Shown here piece by piece: positions 12,810-24,715 of a DNA stretch of 64,000 nt. The stretch is taken from positions 531,533 through 595,532 of the forward strand of contig JAACMV010000001.1 in the NCBI GenBank assembly GCA_010909725.1. Reading direction: 5' to 3'. Numbering within the stretch: position 1 is the first letter of the stretch; every line of letters begins with the position of its first letter. The position numbers were made by a program, and so were the translations under genes. The notes below the pieces were generated by a model that was not told the DNA's origin, ran no database searches, and worked only from the letters and a program-made list of their open reading frames with translations. This DNA comes from Picochlorum sp. 'celeri' (lineage: Eukaryota > Chlorophyta > Trebouxiophyceae).

Positions 12810-13514
12810 GTTGGTTGGTTGGTTGTTACGTTGAACGACAACGTCGCAAATTCACGCCTGTGATGCCCAAATCAACAAGTACAATTCATATGCTTGGAAC
12901 TTTTGATATAATATCATAAGCAAATGAATCTCTCGCGATGATAACAATTTTGTTGAATTCTTTTCGCTTTCCATGCTGCTCTGTCGGGGAATCCCTTGGA
13001 TGGGAAGAATCGACCTGTTGATGTATCGTTTGAGCAGGCCGGATTGTCACCAAGGCGATTGCAGCCATAGAGCCTGACTTTATTGAGATCCAGCGATCCC
13101 CAGGCTCCTCGCCTCCAAATCCTGCATGCTTGCCCTAGGGCACTCATAATAATGGGGACAAGTCGCTATATAACCATGTAGTGGTGCTGACCCTACCATG
13201 GAGGTTGGTGAGTGGAACCATGATACATGTCTAGTATGTTGGGTGTGACAATCGATACTCTCAGGTGCCAATCTCATGGCGAATCCTTCAATACTCAGAA
13301 TCCTGAACAAAAGCACAGTCCTGTTCACAAGAATGCCAACATGGGTGCTGTAACCCACACAAAGTGATCAATTGTGGGTTCTACATCTACACTGCAGTGT
13401 AGATGCAGGTGTGAGTATTCATCTCACATGAACAGGATGAACACAAGATAAGAAGAATTTTTGAAGTTTTGGTGCTTCGTATTTGTTGCTGTTCCCGTAT
13501 CTCTTGAAGGAGTG
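12810..13514. other. Divergent intergenic region between SMC2 and CGEP
   Basis: This 705-base gap is the longest in the first 24 kb and should hold the promoters of both divergent genes. I see no RNA gene and no recognisable protein. A 77-codon ATG-started minus-strand frame (13147-12914) is the best coding candidate and is discussed among the rejected items. Confidence 0.5.
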
Positions 13515-16127
13515 ATGGCGAGAGTTTCCACGAGGACAATTGTTTCTTCCGTTGGCATGCGTTTTGCTCAACACACAAAGGGACGATATCAGAGAAGGTT
13601 TAGAGCACTAACAAATCATATTGTTATGAATAGCGTCAGTGGGAAAGATGTACAATCGGTGGATGAATCAGCTGGGGATTCATCCTCTTCATGTTTGGTG
13701 GGATACAAAGTTCCTCCCAAGGAGATTTTGAGGATCGTGGATCAGCCCAGAGAACCACTGTATTCATTTTCTCCTATGCGTGATATGGTATTGGAGATAA
13801 AAAGGCCGGCAGCGCATCCGTCAGTTATTGACTATTCCAGGCCTGAACTGAAACTTGCAGGTGTTAGATTGGACCCTAGTGGTTTCTGTCGGAGTAAACT
13901 CTCTTATAACACGGGTTTGGCTTTGGCAGAAAGAAATGATGATTTGAAATTACCTTTGGAGGAGGAGGAGAGGAGGGTCATTTCTGGAATTCCTGAAGGC
14001 TTTGGCATTCGAGATGTCTCGTGGTCTCCAGATGGTACACACATTGCTTTTACACTTCGTAGGACCCATTCTGACCTGGACGACGCACGACCTCCCGCAG
14101 AGTTGTGGATCACAGATGTAAAGTCTTGCAAAGCCAAAGTGCTTGTGAAAAACGTGAATTCCACGTTTGCTCAGTATGCCTGGATTGATGAGAGCAACAT
14201 TGTTGTTCCGATTATTCCTCCCAACCTGGGTCCATCTCCAACAGAAGGTAGACCAAGTTTTGGTCCAAGGATTGAAGATAATACAGGGGGGAAAAAGAGC
14301 CAGACTCGGACATATCAAGACCTGTTAAAGAACTCTCATGATGAAGAGCTTTTCTCGTATTATTGTGAGAGCAAGCTTGTCCGTGTGGACATTGACACTG
14401 GGCATGTCCAAGATTTTGGTGATTCGTCTTCTCGGGTGTACACCGCTATATCATCTTCACCATCTGGAGCGTATACCTTGGTATCTTGGCTGCAAAAGCC
14501 CTGGTCTTATGCAGTTCCTTGTGGCAGGTTCCCCAAGGTTGTACAAGTTTGGGATGCCCATGGCAATTTCATCAAGGAAATCGCCAATCTACCATTAGCG
14601 TTGCATATTCCTTTGGCATTTGATAGCTGTCGAACTGGTCCTCGAGGTATTTCATGGCGCGATGACAAACCTCATGAAGTCACCTGGGCAGAATGCCAAG
14701 ATGGAGGGGATCCTGCTGTTGATGTTTCGCCACGGGATGTGGTCTATTCGCTAGATGTTTCGCAGCCGAAGAAAGATCCACGAGTCATTGGAAGCACAGA
14801 TATGAGATATAGCGGAATAGTCTGGTGTGATGATTCATTTGCTCTGCTATACGAGAGCGAATGGAAAACTAGAAAAAGTAGAACATGGATCATCCATCCC
14901 GATGGTCTAGGAGATCCAGAGTTGCTGTTTGACTTGAATTATGAGGATAGTTACAATGATCCCGGAAGCCCAGTTTTACGAAGGAATAGAGACGGTTCAT
15001 ATGTGATTGCCGAGATTGACAAAAAGAAACAGATTCTCTTGTCTGGGGCTGGAGCTTCTCCGGATGGTAGCAAACCATTTTTGGATCTTTTGGATCTCGA
15101 GAGTCGATCAAAGAGAAGACTATGGAGAAGTTCTCCTCCATTTTATGAAGTTATGTCGACTATCCTGAGTGATAATGTCGAAGGGGTCATTCCTCTCAGT
15201 GATCTGCAGATGCTTGCAAGGAGGGAGACAGAGGAATGTCCACCCCAGTTTTCGATCGCCACTTTCGCTAGCGATGGCACATTGAGAGACGATAAGCAAA
15301 TATCGAATTTTCCTCATCCATATCCTGGATTAGTTGGAATGAAAAAGGAGATACTTCAGTACGAAAGAGAAGATGGAGTCAAATTGAATGCAACATTTTA
15401 TTTGCCTCCAAATTATGACAAAGAGAGAGATGGTAAATTGCCTTGTATTCTGTGGGCATATCCTAGAGAATTCAAGAGTAAGGATGCCGCTGGTCAACTC
15501 AGGAAATCGCCGCATCAATTTGTGAATATAGGTAGCACTTCACCATTAATGTTGCTCACAGAAGGATATGCCATTTTGGATGGTCCTTCGTTTCCCATAT
15601 TCGGAGAAGACAACGAGGAGCCCAATGATACATATGTTGAACAACTTACATCCTCAGCTAGAGCAGCTGTTGCAGAGTTGAATAGACTGGGATGTGTTGA
15701 CACAAGCAGGATCTGCGTTGGAGGACACAGTTACGGAGCTTTTATGGCCGCAGGCCTGCTTGCCCATGCTCCAGGTCTTTTCAAATGTGGTATTGCTAGA
15801 AGCGGCGCATATAACCGGACAATGACTCCCTTTGGATTTCAGGCGGAAGAAAGAACGTTGTGGGAAGCAAAAGAAACATATGCCAAAATGTCTCCATTCA
15901 TGAATGCCGATAAAATTAAAGACCCTCTTTTGCTCATCCATGGAGAGGCGGACAACAACCCAGGAACTTTCCCACTTCAAAGTGAAAGGATGTATGCAGC
16001 TTTGAAAGGGCATGGTGTGACAACGAAGCTAGTAATTCTCCCATATGAGAGTCATGGATACAGTGCTAGAGAATCTATCTTGCACTGTTTAGCAGAAATG
16101 GCAGACTGGTTGGAAAAGTATTGCTAA
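13515..16127 (+). CDS. CGEP: Chloroplast glutamyl endopeptidase (S9D family)
   Basis: Plant and algal CGEP is a stromal serine protease of the prolyl-oligopeptidase clan that cleaves after Glu. Intronless, 870 residues from ATG 13515 (MARVSTRTIVSSVGMRFAQH), an Arg/Ser/Thr-rich start fitting a transit peptide. The N-terminal beta-propeller contains repeats such as VSWSPDGTHIAFTLRR. The C-terminal hydrolase domain has the full catalytic triad: Ser739 in GGHSYGAF, Asp813 in HGEADNNPGT and His847 in YESHGYSAR. The HGEADNNPGT motif is characteristic of this subfamily. It is convergent with SAM50: only 23 bases separate the stop codons, so the 3' UTRs must overlap. Confidence 0.93.
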   Translation: MARVSTRTIVSSVGMRFAQHTKGRYQRRFRALTNHIVMNSVSGKDVQSVDESAGDSSSSCLVGYKVPPKEILRIVDQPREPLYSFSPMRDMVLEIKRPAAHPSVIDYSRPELKLAGVRLDPSGFCRSKLSYNTGLALAERNDDLKLPLEEEERRVISGIPEGFGIRDVSWSPDGTHIAFTLRRTHSDLDDARPPAELWITDVKSCKAKVLVKNVNSTFAQYAWIDESNIVVPIIPPNLGPSPTEGRPSFGPRIEDNTGGKKSQTRTYQDLLKNSHDEELFSYYCESKLVRVDIDTGHVQDFGDSSSRVYTAISSSPSGAYTLVSWLQKPWSYAVPCGRFPKVVQVWDAHGNFIKEIANLPLALHIPLAFDSCRTGPRGISWRDDKPHEVTWAECQDGGDPAVDVSPRDVVYSLDVSQPKKDPRVIGSTDMRYSGIVWCDDSFALLYESEWKTRKSRTWIIHPDGLGDPELLFDLNYEDSYNDPGSPVLRRNRDGSYVIAEIDKKKQILLSGAGASPDGSKPFLDLLDLESRSKRRLWRSSPPFYEVMSTILSDNVEGVIPLSDLQMLARRETEECPPQFSIATFASDGTLRDDKQISNFPHPYPGLVGMKKEILQYEREDGVKLNATFYLPPNYDKERDGKLPCILWAYPREFKSKDAAGQLRKSPHQFVNIGSTSPLMLLTEGYAILDGPSFPIFGEDNEEPNDTYVEQLTSSARAAVAELNRLGCVDTSRICVGGHSYGAFMAAGLLAHAPGLFKCGIARSGAYNRTMTPFGFQAEERTLWEAKETYAKMSPFMNADKIKDPLLLIHGEADNNPGTFPLQSERMYAALKGHGVTTKLVILPYESHGYSARESILHCLAEMADWLEKYC

Positions 16128-16150
16128 TAAGGATATTTCACAAACAATTA

Positions 16151-17710
16151 TTAATAAGGAGTGATTCCGAATTGAATACCATTTTTAGAATAGTCAGAAG
16201 GGCTCTGACTCATCACCCTGCATATGTTTAATTCTAGTTGTCCAATTTTCAAAGGCCAAACAATGCCAGCACCCACTGTTGCCCTGATCTTTGTTTGAAA
16301 AGTATGTATAGGATTTTTACCTCCAAAAATACTCTCGTCGCCCCAAAGATTCCCCACCGTTCCAGCATTGGCAAAAATTTGACCCTTCATCCCTAGAGCT
16401 GTGAGTGTAGCAGCATAAGGCAGTTGGAATCTCAATGCAGCTACCACACCAAGAGCACAAGAACCACCCAAAGCGTCGCGCTGTCGACCACCCTGCATAC
16501 AACGAAAAAGTAAATATTCTGATAAGGCATTTGAAAGCTTTGAAAGTGCAGTTCCCACCTTAGGCGAGCAATTACGCCTCCTTGGACACATCGGTCCAAG
16601 TCCATTCTGGTGAAATCCTCTCAACCCAAATGATCCCAGGCCACCCATATAAAATCTATCACTCGGGCAAATATCCTCTTCTGACGTTGATCTGGAAGGA
16701 AGTATCAGGCCAGCAGTCGCCTCCAGAAAAAGTTCAACGGAATCAGCGATGTTGTATGAAAAATTTCCAGTAATATTTCCCTTCAAGAATTGATAGATGC
16801 CATGGGTCCCTACACCGCCCAACTCGAGTCCTGTGAGGGTATTTACGGAGCACATATCATTTAAATTATGCATTGATGCGAAAGAAAGCGTGATTGATGA
16901 TTTCATAGATTCTCCTAAATGCTTCACGATGTCAGGAGAAGCCATCCTCTTGGGATCGGATAGTGTTCTCCAGCCACAATCATATGACAGTGACATCGTC
17001 CCATCAGTGCTGCACGGGAAGTTATATTGTCAGCTGGATGTCAAATTAATACGGAATCATGAGCAAGGCGAACAAACCTGATGACAGAGCATGTGACACC
17101 TCGCAATCGCTCGACATATGATGCCCATTTCTCCTTGTTCTCGAAAGACTGGTGAATCTTCAAATCTGCGAGAAGCGGTAAGTGCCCTATCCGAGGGATA
17201 GACACCCGTAGAGCATATACATTTGAACGAGACATTCCCTGTTCCACGCTGAGGCAAAGCTTCTCACCATATCCGGCGTAATTACGAACATTGAACTGTG
17301 CTTCCACAGTCCCTTCTGAGCCTTGCACATATGTCCCAGCATTTATGCCCAAAATCCCGAGCTCCGAGGCAGATATTCGGACAGAAACCTTTTCATCATC
17401 CTGAAATTTCACATGCATGGCAATGACTGCAATCATTCCGCTCAGTGGTGAAACTAGAAGGGCAAGGGCGTACCTCAGCACTTTCGTCTATCAGAATATC
17501 CACCGCTTCAAACAAATCTAGAGACATCAGAGCCTCATGAGCTTCCTGGAGATATAGATAGACCTCATCTATCGAATTGATCCCCTCTAACCCTTCCAAT
17601 TCTCTTAAAACAGTGTGCAGTTTCGTCCTTTCCAAACCTGTTATAGCAACTTGGTCCACCAAGCCACCTTGTCCAAATCGATGGATAGACGAATCATGAT
17701 GATGATCCAT
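16151..17710 (-). CDS. SAM50: SAM50/TOB55 outer-membrane beta-barrel insertase (Omp85 family)
   Basis: SAM50 inserts beta-barrel proteins into the mitochondrial outer membrane. Exons 17710-17474, 17400-17078, 17009-16559 and 16492-16151 give 450 residues, close to the family norm. The N-terminus has a single POTRA-like segment (VDQVAITGLERTKLHTVL ... LFEAVDILID). The rest is alternating barrel strands with the Omp85 loop motif (MGGLGSFGLRGF) and the C-terminal GIQFGI signal typical of Sam50. The last intron (16558-16493, 66 bases) is stop-free and in frame; I remove it because it starts GTGGGA, ends TATGCAG and interrupts the barrel motif before RQRDALGG. A plastid OEP80-type Omp85 is the alternative, but one POTRA and the length favour SAM50. 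Confidence 0.85.
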
Positions 17711-17986
17711 TTTCAGCTCTTTTAAAAGTACTGCGCGATTCGCCTGTTCGTGATCCAAGACTTGTGTGTGCGATTGTTTCTTAAAAAGGAAAATGAAAAA
17801 AGCTTAAGTGGCTTATTGCTATCATGTATAGTCCTTCTCGGAACATTCTCAGCAATGAAATTTTGTTCAAATCTCAGATCTTGGTCGTGCATTGATTGGG
17901 ACTTCTGATTTCTGGAAGAGACGTGTTGCATGTAAAACAAGCCAATTTAAGGTACTTGTCGATAGCTACACAAAATTCGAGGGCAT

Positions 17987-20900
17987 ATGGGTGAGAGAAT
18001 GTTACAATCGAGAATAGGTAATTTGCGCTGTGGGCTTTTGCGATCATCAGCACCGGTACCAGGACTACCTGGACTTCAGGCAGAGTTTCGGTCACTGAGG
18101 GTTTTGCAGGTGGGTTTCTTCCGCACTCTGATTCTTTACGTTACGAAAGATGTTTTCCTCACGCTGAACTCGCGCATTTGCAGTATACCTGGACGAATCC
18201 ATCAATTCCTAGTAGAGACGGGCTTAGAATATTCGGAACAACCACAAGAGCCTTGGATGAGAATGTACCAGACACCAGAATTATTGAGACCGAACTTCGG
18301 CGCGAGGCGGAGCAGTCCTATCTTTCTTATGCAATGTCTGTCATTGTAGGTAGAGCGCTGCCAGATGTACGAGATGGACTCAAACCCGTGCATAGAAGGA
18401 TACTGTTTGCCATGGATGAACTGGGTTTGCAGCCCAATAAGCCCTTTCGCAAGTGTGCCAGAGTTGTTGGAGAAGTGCTTGGAAAGTATCATCCACACGG
18501 TGATACGGCAGTATATGATGCCCTTGTACGAATGGCGCAGGATTTTTCGATGAGAATACCCCTGGTAGATGGGCATGGAAATTTTGGGTCATTGGATGAT
18601 GATCCTCCAGCTGCTATGCGGTACACAGAATGTCGATTACAGCCGTTCACGTCAATGTCTTTGCTGCATGATTTGGGATCTGAGACTGTTGATATGCTTC
18701 CAAATTTCGACAATTCTGTGATGGAACCCTCTGTTCTTCCTGCCAGAATTCCAAACCTGCTAGTCAACGGGTCACAAGGAATTGCAGTTGGTATTGCTAC
18801 GAGAATCCCACCTCATAATCTTTTGGAGTTGATGGCCGGTCTGAAAGCTCTAATTGAAAATCCATCTATAACAGTCGAGGAACTGATGAAATTCGTCCCG
18901 GGGCCAGATTTTCCCACTGGTGGAGAGATACTGAAGAATGATGGACTGAAAGATGCATACAAGACTGGAAAGGGCAGCATACTAGTGCGGGCAAAAATGC
19001 ACATAGAAGAGACAAGCAAAAAAAGATCTATTATCGTCATCAACGAGCTACCATATCAGACCAATAAGGCGTCCTTGGTTGAGCAGATAGCTAACCTGGT
19101 AGATGATGGGAAAATAACAGGAATTTCTGATATCCGTGATGAATCTGACAGATCAGGAATGAGAGTAGTCATTGAGATCAAACAGCGTGGTCCCACACCA
19201 GAACTAATCATGAACCAATTGCAAAAGCATACTGCTATTCAAGCCAGATTTTCCTGCAATATGATTGCACTGGTAGATGGGTTACCAAAGACTCTCACAT
19301 TAAAGGATTTTCTGCAAGAATTCCTTGACTTCCGTGAGCAAGTCGTGGAAAGGAGAAGTTTGTTTGAAAAGGAAAAGGCATCTAAACGCCTCCATCTCGT
19401 CGAAGGATTTCTGATTGGCATTGATAATTTGGACAACGTCTTAGAGGTGATCAAAACCTCAAAGACTATAAACTCTGCTAAAGATGACCTCCAAGAGAAA
19501 TTCAATCTCAGCTCTGAACAAGCAGAGGGTCTGCTGGGGATGACTTTGCGAAGATTTACCTCCTTTGAGAAAGAAAAACTTATCAAAGAAAAGGAGGAAT
19601 TGGAAGGAAGGTAATGCCAGAAAAATTTTCCCCTGGATGCACAACAGTGTTCCGCTGACATGTTGCTTTGATTGCCTTGCAGGATTCGTGAAATAACTGA
19701 TCTTTTAAGTAGGAAAGACAGAATTCATGATCTGATTTTGAAAGAAGGAATGGAAATTGCTGAAAAGTATGGCACGAAGAGAAGGACAGAAATTGTGCAA
19801 AATGGTATGTCTCTCTAGTACGACACTGTTGATTATTATCACATATGAGTCTGTTCTACATATCTCTGCAGCTCAGATAGAGTTAAGAGAAATCGATGTG
19901 ATCCCGAACAATCCTTGTATTATCGTATACAGCAGCCGTGGCTACATCAAGCGAATGAGCCCAAACACATTCTCGGTACAAGGCTTGCGAGGAACAGGTG
20001 TCGCAGGCACGCGACTGAAAGACAACGAAAGTTTGGAAGACCTCATATTTGCGAACGACCATGACAATTTGCTGTTTTTCACCAGGGAAGGACATGCACA
20101 CTCGCTACCCGCTTATTCCATACCACAAGCATCAAGGACAGCTTCTGGAACTCCTATCACCCAGGTTCGTCCTGAGCTTCTCATCCTTGGAAGATTGATT
20201 GCTCACCGTGCTGATGATCATTTTCATATCTCTGCAGTTGATTCGTGTCGGCAAGGCAAGTAACATAGCGGCGGTGCTTCCAATCACTGCCAATACCGCT
20301 GACGCTGACGTAGTCATGCTCACTGAAAGAGGTCAAATTAAGCGCACTGCACTGGACATGTTTACGTCAATGAGTTCAAGGGGGCTTATAGCAATGAAAT
20401 TACGGGTACGGATTCTTGTGTACATTCCATGCATACCTTTTCATTCTCTCCAAATGAACTAATCGACAATGATGATATACATTCCTGTAGGAGGGAGATT
20501 CACTGAACTTTGTTTCATTGTGCACCGAGTCTGATGATGTCTTGCTGACTTCCAGTAACGGCTTTGCGCTTCGATTCCCTGTGACAGCTTGTCCGAAGCT
20601 CTCAACATCTGCTATCGGATGCAAGGTATGCTTGACATAAATTAAATGCAATTCAACAGATCGAGCTTACAACAATGGATCAACTTGCTGTAGACAATGG
20701 ATATTGGTAGCGGATCACTGGTGGGAATGAGTGTTTTGCCCTCTGGGAAAATCGACGACGAATCCACAGACGACGACGTTGCTCCTTCAGATGACGAAAC
20801 GATCGATACTCCGGGGGGAATTTCCCTCGTCGCGGTGACGAGAAAGGTAAGTTCGACGTTTTCCTTAACATAAACTCTAGCAATTTTTTACAATACGATC

Positions 20901-21210
20901 GACACTATTCTTTCAGGGAATGGGAAAATGTATACCAATCGCCCAGATAAGGACAAACAAGACACGCACAGGGAAAGGGCTGAAAATAATAAAGCTGAAA
21001 GAAGGCGATTCGCTGTCAGCTACTGTCGTTCTTCACGACCCAGCCAACCATAAGGTGAATGATGCTGTCATTTCAACCACGAATGGAATGGTAGTAAGAG
21101 TCCCGCTGAAGCAAATTCCAACTTATGTTAATCGATTGACGCAAGGGAATTCTTTGGTCAGACTGAGGAGCAAAGACGAAGTAAGCAATGTTACAGCAGT
21201 GCAAGAGTAG
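17987..21210 (+). CDS. gyrA: DNA gyrase subunit A (organelle-targeted)
   Basis: Type II topoisomerase A subunit of bacterial (plastid) origin; with GyrB it supercoils organelle DNA. Eight exons (17987-18109, 18184-19610, 19683-19804, 19872-20164, 20238-20405, 20491-20625, 20694-20846, 20917-21210) all keep phase, giving 904 residues. Exon 1 encodes a 41-residue presequence rich in Arg, Ser and Leu. Exon 2 holds the breakage-reunion domain: [28 protein letters not shown] and the catalytic Tyr188 in [10 protein letters not shown]. Exons 3-8 encode the C-terminal beta-pinwheel with repeats such as GYIKRM and GQIKRT. The canonical GyrA box is degenerate ([15 protein letters not shown]). A 37-residue acidic insert (about 20755-20830) sits in the pinwheel. 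GyrB is not in this window. The stop lies 4 bases from that of USP5. Confidence 0.96.
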
Positions 21211-21214
21211 TGGA

Positions 21215-24200
21215 TTATTTTTTCTGCTTGTACAAATATATGTATCCAAACTCAGTAGGGGGATTCTCAGATTTCGCAACTTTCTCGTCATTGTAAATAA
21301 CCCACATTCCATCCTGCACACACAGCCATCTCCATAATGCTTTAACCTCCACACTTCCTTGAAATTTAACGTACCTTTTTGAGATGACACACATAATGCC
21401 CGCTTGATGTATTTTTGCCTATGTGACTCACAAATCCACAGAGTTCATAATCTGCAAGCATAGGAACACATTGTCGAAGATCCCATACATCAAGTCCTCA
21501 CAATTGACCATACCTGATACATTTGAAGAATCGCCATCCAATGTATGCTCCACTCCATTGGGATGGCTGAACAACCAATCCACCGCTCGCTCGACGTTCC
21601 CGTCGCACTGTTTCAGAGCTTCCTTGGCTTGTTCTGCAGTAAAGCCCATCGAGACAAGCGATTGTGTCGATTCCTCTGAAAAATCGCCCTCCGCTGCGAG
21701 TCAACAAAATTGTAGATAAAATCAGCACAAAAGATCGACGGCACCGTGAGACATACCTGTTCCATTTGTTAATATGAATTCCATTGCGGCATTGATGTCT
21801 ACAGGTATATATAGTTGTACTTTTTTTTTCAACATGTGGCGAAGAAAATTACCGTCCATGCAATCGTACCTGAGTTGCCTGTGGACAATAAGGCGTTCTT
21901 TGATTGGCTCGCATCGAATCCCATGGCAACAAGTTGCTGCAAAAGATCGCTATTGACGTCATCACTCGGCTCCTCCGGTTGCAAAAGTTCATCAGCCTGC
22001 AAGGTACAGTCTTAAAGTGAGATGATGATATTGATTCTACTGTTGTATGAGGCAGGCCGCACCTTTGGCTCCTGAGCCCTGAATTCTTCCAATGACAATT
22101 GTTCAGGTATATCGAGCTTCACATCCAGTTTTTTTGGCGTCCAAGTTTCGTCTACATAATAGCGGCGCATATGGAGAATGAGGTATTTTGGAAATTTGTC
22201 GATCTTGACGGTCTTGATAGCCTACGTCGTACGTAAAAAGAATTTAGCGATATTGTGTTTCAGTCACATCGAAGCTAGCTTGTAGATACTTACCTTTGTG
22301 CGCTTGTTGAGACAAGCAGAGAAATAATCAGTCAATTCCTCTGGTTCAGCCAGCCGTTCAAAGCAAGATTTTAGTGCAATCTTTGGCAAGACTACATCAT
22401 CTGACTTTTTCTGGCGCTTAATGTCCCTCAAATGAGTCTCTACTTCGTGTGCATTGATCGCAGACTCGATCGGGATTTCCAAGCTTAAGCACGTTGATTG
22501 CTCACTCTTATAGGAAGCCTGCAGCAAAATTATTGATTGTTTCGTCATCTGGAAAATCCAAGTGAGCGGCGTCTTTGAATTGATTCACATACTCTGTGAG
22601 ATTCTTGACATTCGATTCTCGTTTGCAACGCCATTTTGAAATTGTTTTCGAAATTTGCATCACCGATACGATCTTTGTTTCCGTGTTCTTCCCTGGCGAC
22701 TTGGTCAATGAGAAAAGAGAGGAACTCTTGCGCATCTTGTTGTTGGCAAGTGGCGAATTCGGGGTGGCGCATGCCACAGAGCTTCTTCAGCATCCATGGC
22801 GATACACACTGTTTTGGATTTGCTAAGCAACCTTGACTATCAGATGCCAATGCTGCTCCGACTTTGGTAAACTGCGAGGAAAGACAAAGACATGTGGACA
22901 ACGCACTTGATATGATTGATGGCATGCACTTATTGTTAGTACCTGAGTGATGAAATCATAAGCTGGATTACTCTGTGAAGACTTGTATAGTGTTTCCTCC
23001 CTTGATAAATACTTTTCTTGAAGTTCCGGCAGGTTCCATAAAAGCTGAAGAGTACTGTTAATGTAGCAGCTATTGCCCAAGTTTTTTAAGCCCACAAACC
23101 TGTGAACAAATACAGTGAATGAATTTGTGTGATTCATGCCACTATCTCTCATTGCACGACACGTACCCTTTGCCACTCAGTGGTTCTAACGTAGCACCCG
23201 CCTCCGTGATAGCATCAAATTCAAAAGAGAGATTTCTTTCGATTTGCAATTCAGCCACCGTTTTGTCTGTCTTCTCCATTTTCATCATGTTGATCCCCCA
23301 GTGTGCCAAATGGTCCCCTAATTTGGGATCAAGAACCATATCATCCTCATCAGAAGCATACGAGTACACATCTGCACCTCCAGGAGTAATTGTTCCCAGC
23401 TTGACAACTAGAGGATATTTCTTACCTGTAGATTCATAGTGCCTCATGGCAGCTCCATTTCCGCCAGTACCATCCCACTGTGGCCTTCCAGATCCAATGT
23501 GTCCTGTGCTGAGATTGAGCCATAAATTATCTGTTACACCCGTCTCATCACACTTCCACTGCATTACAACGGATTATATTTCACATGTGACAGACCAAGG
23601 ATAATGGAAGCATCTCATACCTCTTTTGGGTCCATGGGAACTTTACGAGTGCAGGGCAACAACTCCAGAGATTCTGCATACTTGGAAATCTTCCTCTCCT
23701 CTTCCCATGATTCCAGTGAAGTTTGATTTGACACACTTTCGTGACCCTGTACATCACCCCAACGATAAGAGATCCAGTGAGAGTATCAAGTTGGAATATT
23801 TCAACATACTTTGATAGCTTCAGCTGATGCAATCACCAAATCTGGCAGGACTTCTCTGTCCAACCCCAATGTCGCATCAAGGCTCGAGGCGAATATCACA
23901 TGGTCCTTGCTGATATCAAATTCCTGCCCGTCAGAAACATCAAATCCCCCTGCTACACCAATGGCCATTTTGTCTACTTTTGGCTTTTCTTCTTGAACAA
24001 CATTCTTTGGAGTCTGCGCCATTAAAATGATGATTCAATACACAACTCATGTCCATCACATACATCATCACAGCTCTCTGTACCTTTGTCGTCTTCTCGA
24101 TCAAGTACAACGCCCCTTGATGCTTTTCCTGGTCCAAGGCCAGGTGCTTGGAGCAAAATCCTTGGAAAGTCTTCATGTTGATATAAAGCCCACCATCACA

Positions 24201-24341
24201 CTCAGAATCGCAATAACAAAACATGCATTCATCTTTCCACACTTTAGAATGCGAGTCAGGCACAGCACAGACACGAGTCAAATCGTCCATCGAAGACAGG
24301 TACGTTTGAAACACATCCTTCATCTCTGAGGTGTCGTTCAT
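21215..24341 (-). CDS. UBP14: Ubiquitin C-terminal hydrolase USP5/UBP14 (isopeptidase T)
   Basis: The enzyme disassembles unanchored polyubiquitin. Thirteen exons (24341-24084, 24013-23810, 23746-23621, 23558-23167, 23099-22943, 22871-22593, 22518-22294, 22221-22063, 21996-21870, 21798-21757, 21693-21514, 21451-21375, 21313-21215) remain in phase, giving 774 residues, near plant UBP14. Domains in order: an N-terminal variant zinc-finger region, the ZnF-UBP ([17 protein letters not shown] ... [11 protein letters not shown]), the catalytic Cys box ([16 protein letters not shown]), QQQDAQEFL, two UBA domains ([15 protein letters not shown] and [15 protein letters not shown]) and the His box ([14 protein letters not shown]) with WVIYND. 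It is the most intron-rich gene here. The start is the first ATG of the most upstream coding exon I can see; a further 5' exon is possible. Confidence 0.95.
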
Positions 24342-24715
24342 AGCGTGATCGTTACTTGGATAATACAGACAAGTTTTTATCACAATTTCTTTCCAGATTG
24401 TAAACTATCCTGGTCTCCACATGGCTGAAATTAGTGTTCGAAGGAGAGTGGTCAGGAATGGTATTTGGTCTCCGGTCAGGGAGGTCCGTTCATAGGAGTG
24501 AATTCAATTTGGTCCCTTTCCCATCCTGACCACGGCATTCAAAATTCCTCCATACTGTAGGATCGCCACATTGCGAAAAAAGAAATCCATTTCATTATTT
24601 TATACCTTATATTACTCTGAACGAGCGGCTTAGAGCACCCGGGAAGGCGTAACTGCTTGATACATTCCGTCTGGAAGGTTCTACACGCTCGAGACTTTTC
24701 TTGTTGAACATAGTC
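24342..24715. other. Divergent promoter region of USP5 and the RING gene
   Basis: 374 bases without a supported gene. It must contain the transcription starts of both flanking, divergently transcribed genes. No clear promoter motif can be assigned by eye. Confidence 0.5.

Noticed and set aside
12914..13147. 77-codon ATG-started frame on the minus strand (MSALGQACRIWRRGAWG...)
   Set aside because: It lies in the only long gap of the first 24 kb and reads plausibly, but overlaps a second frame of similar quality and resembles no family I know; not enough to call a gene.
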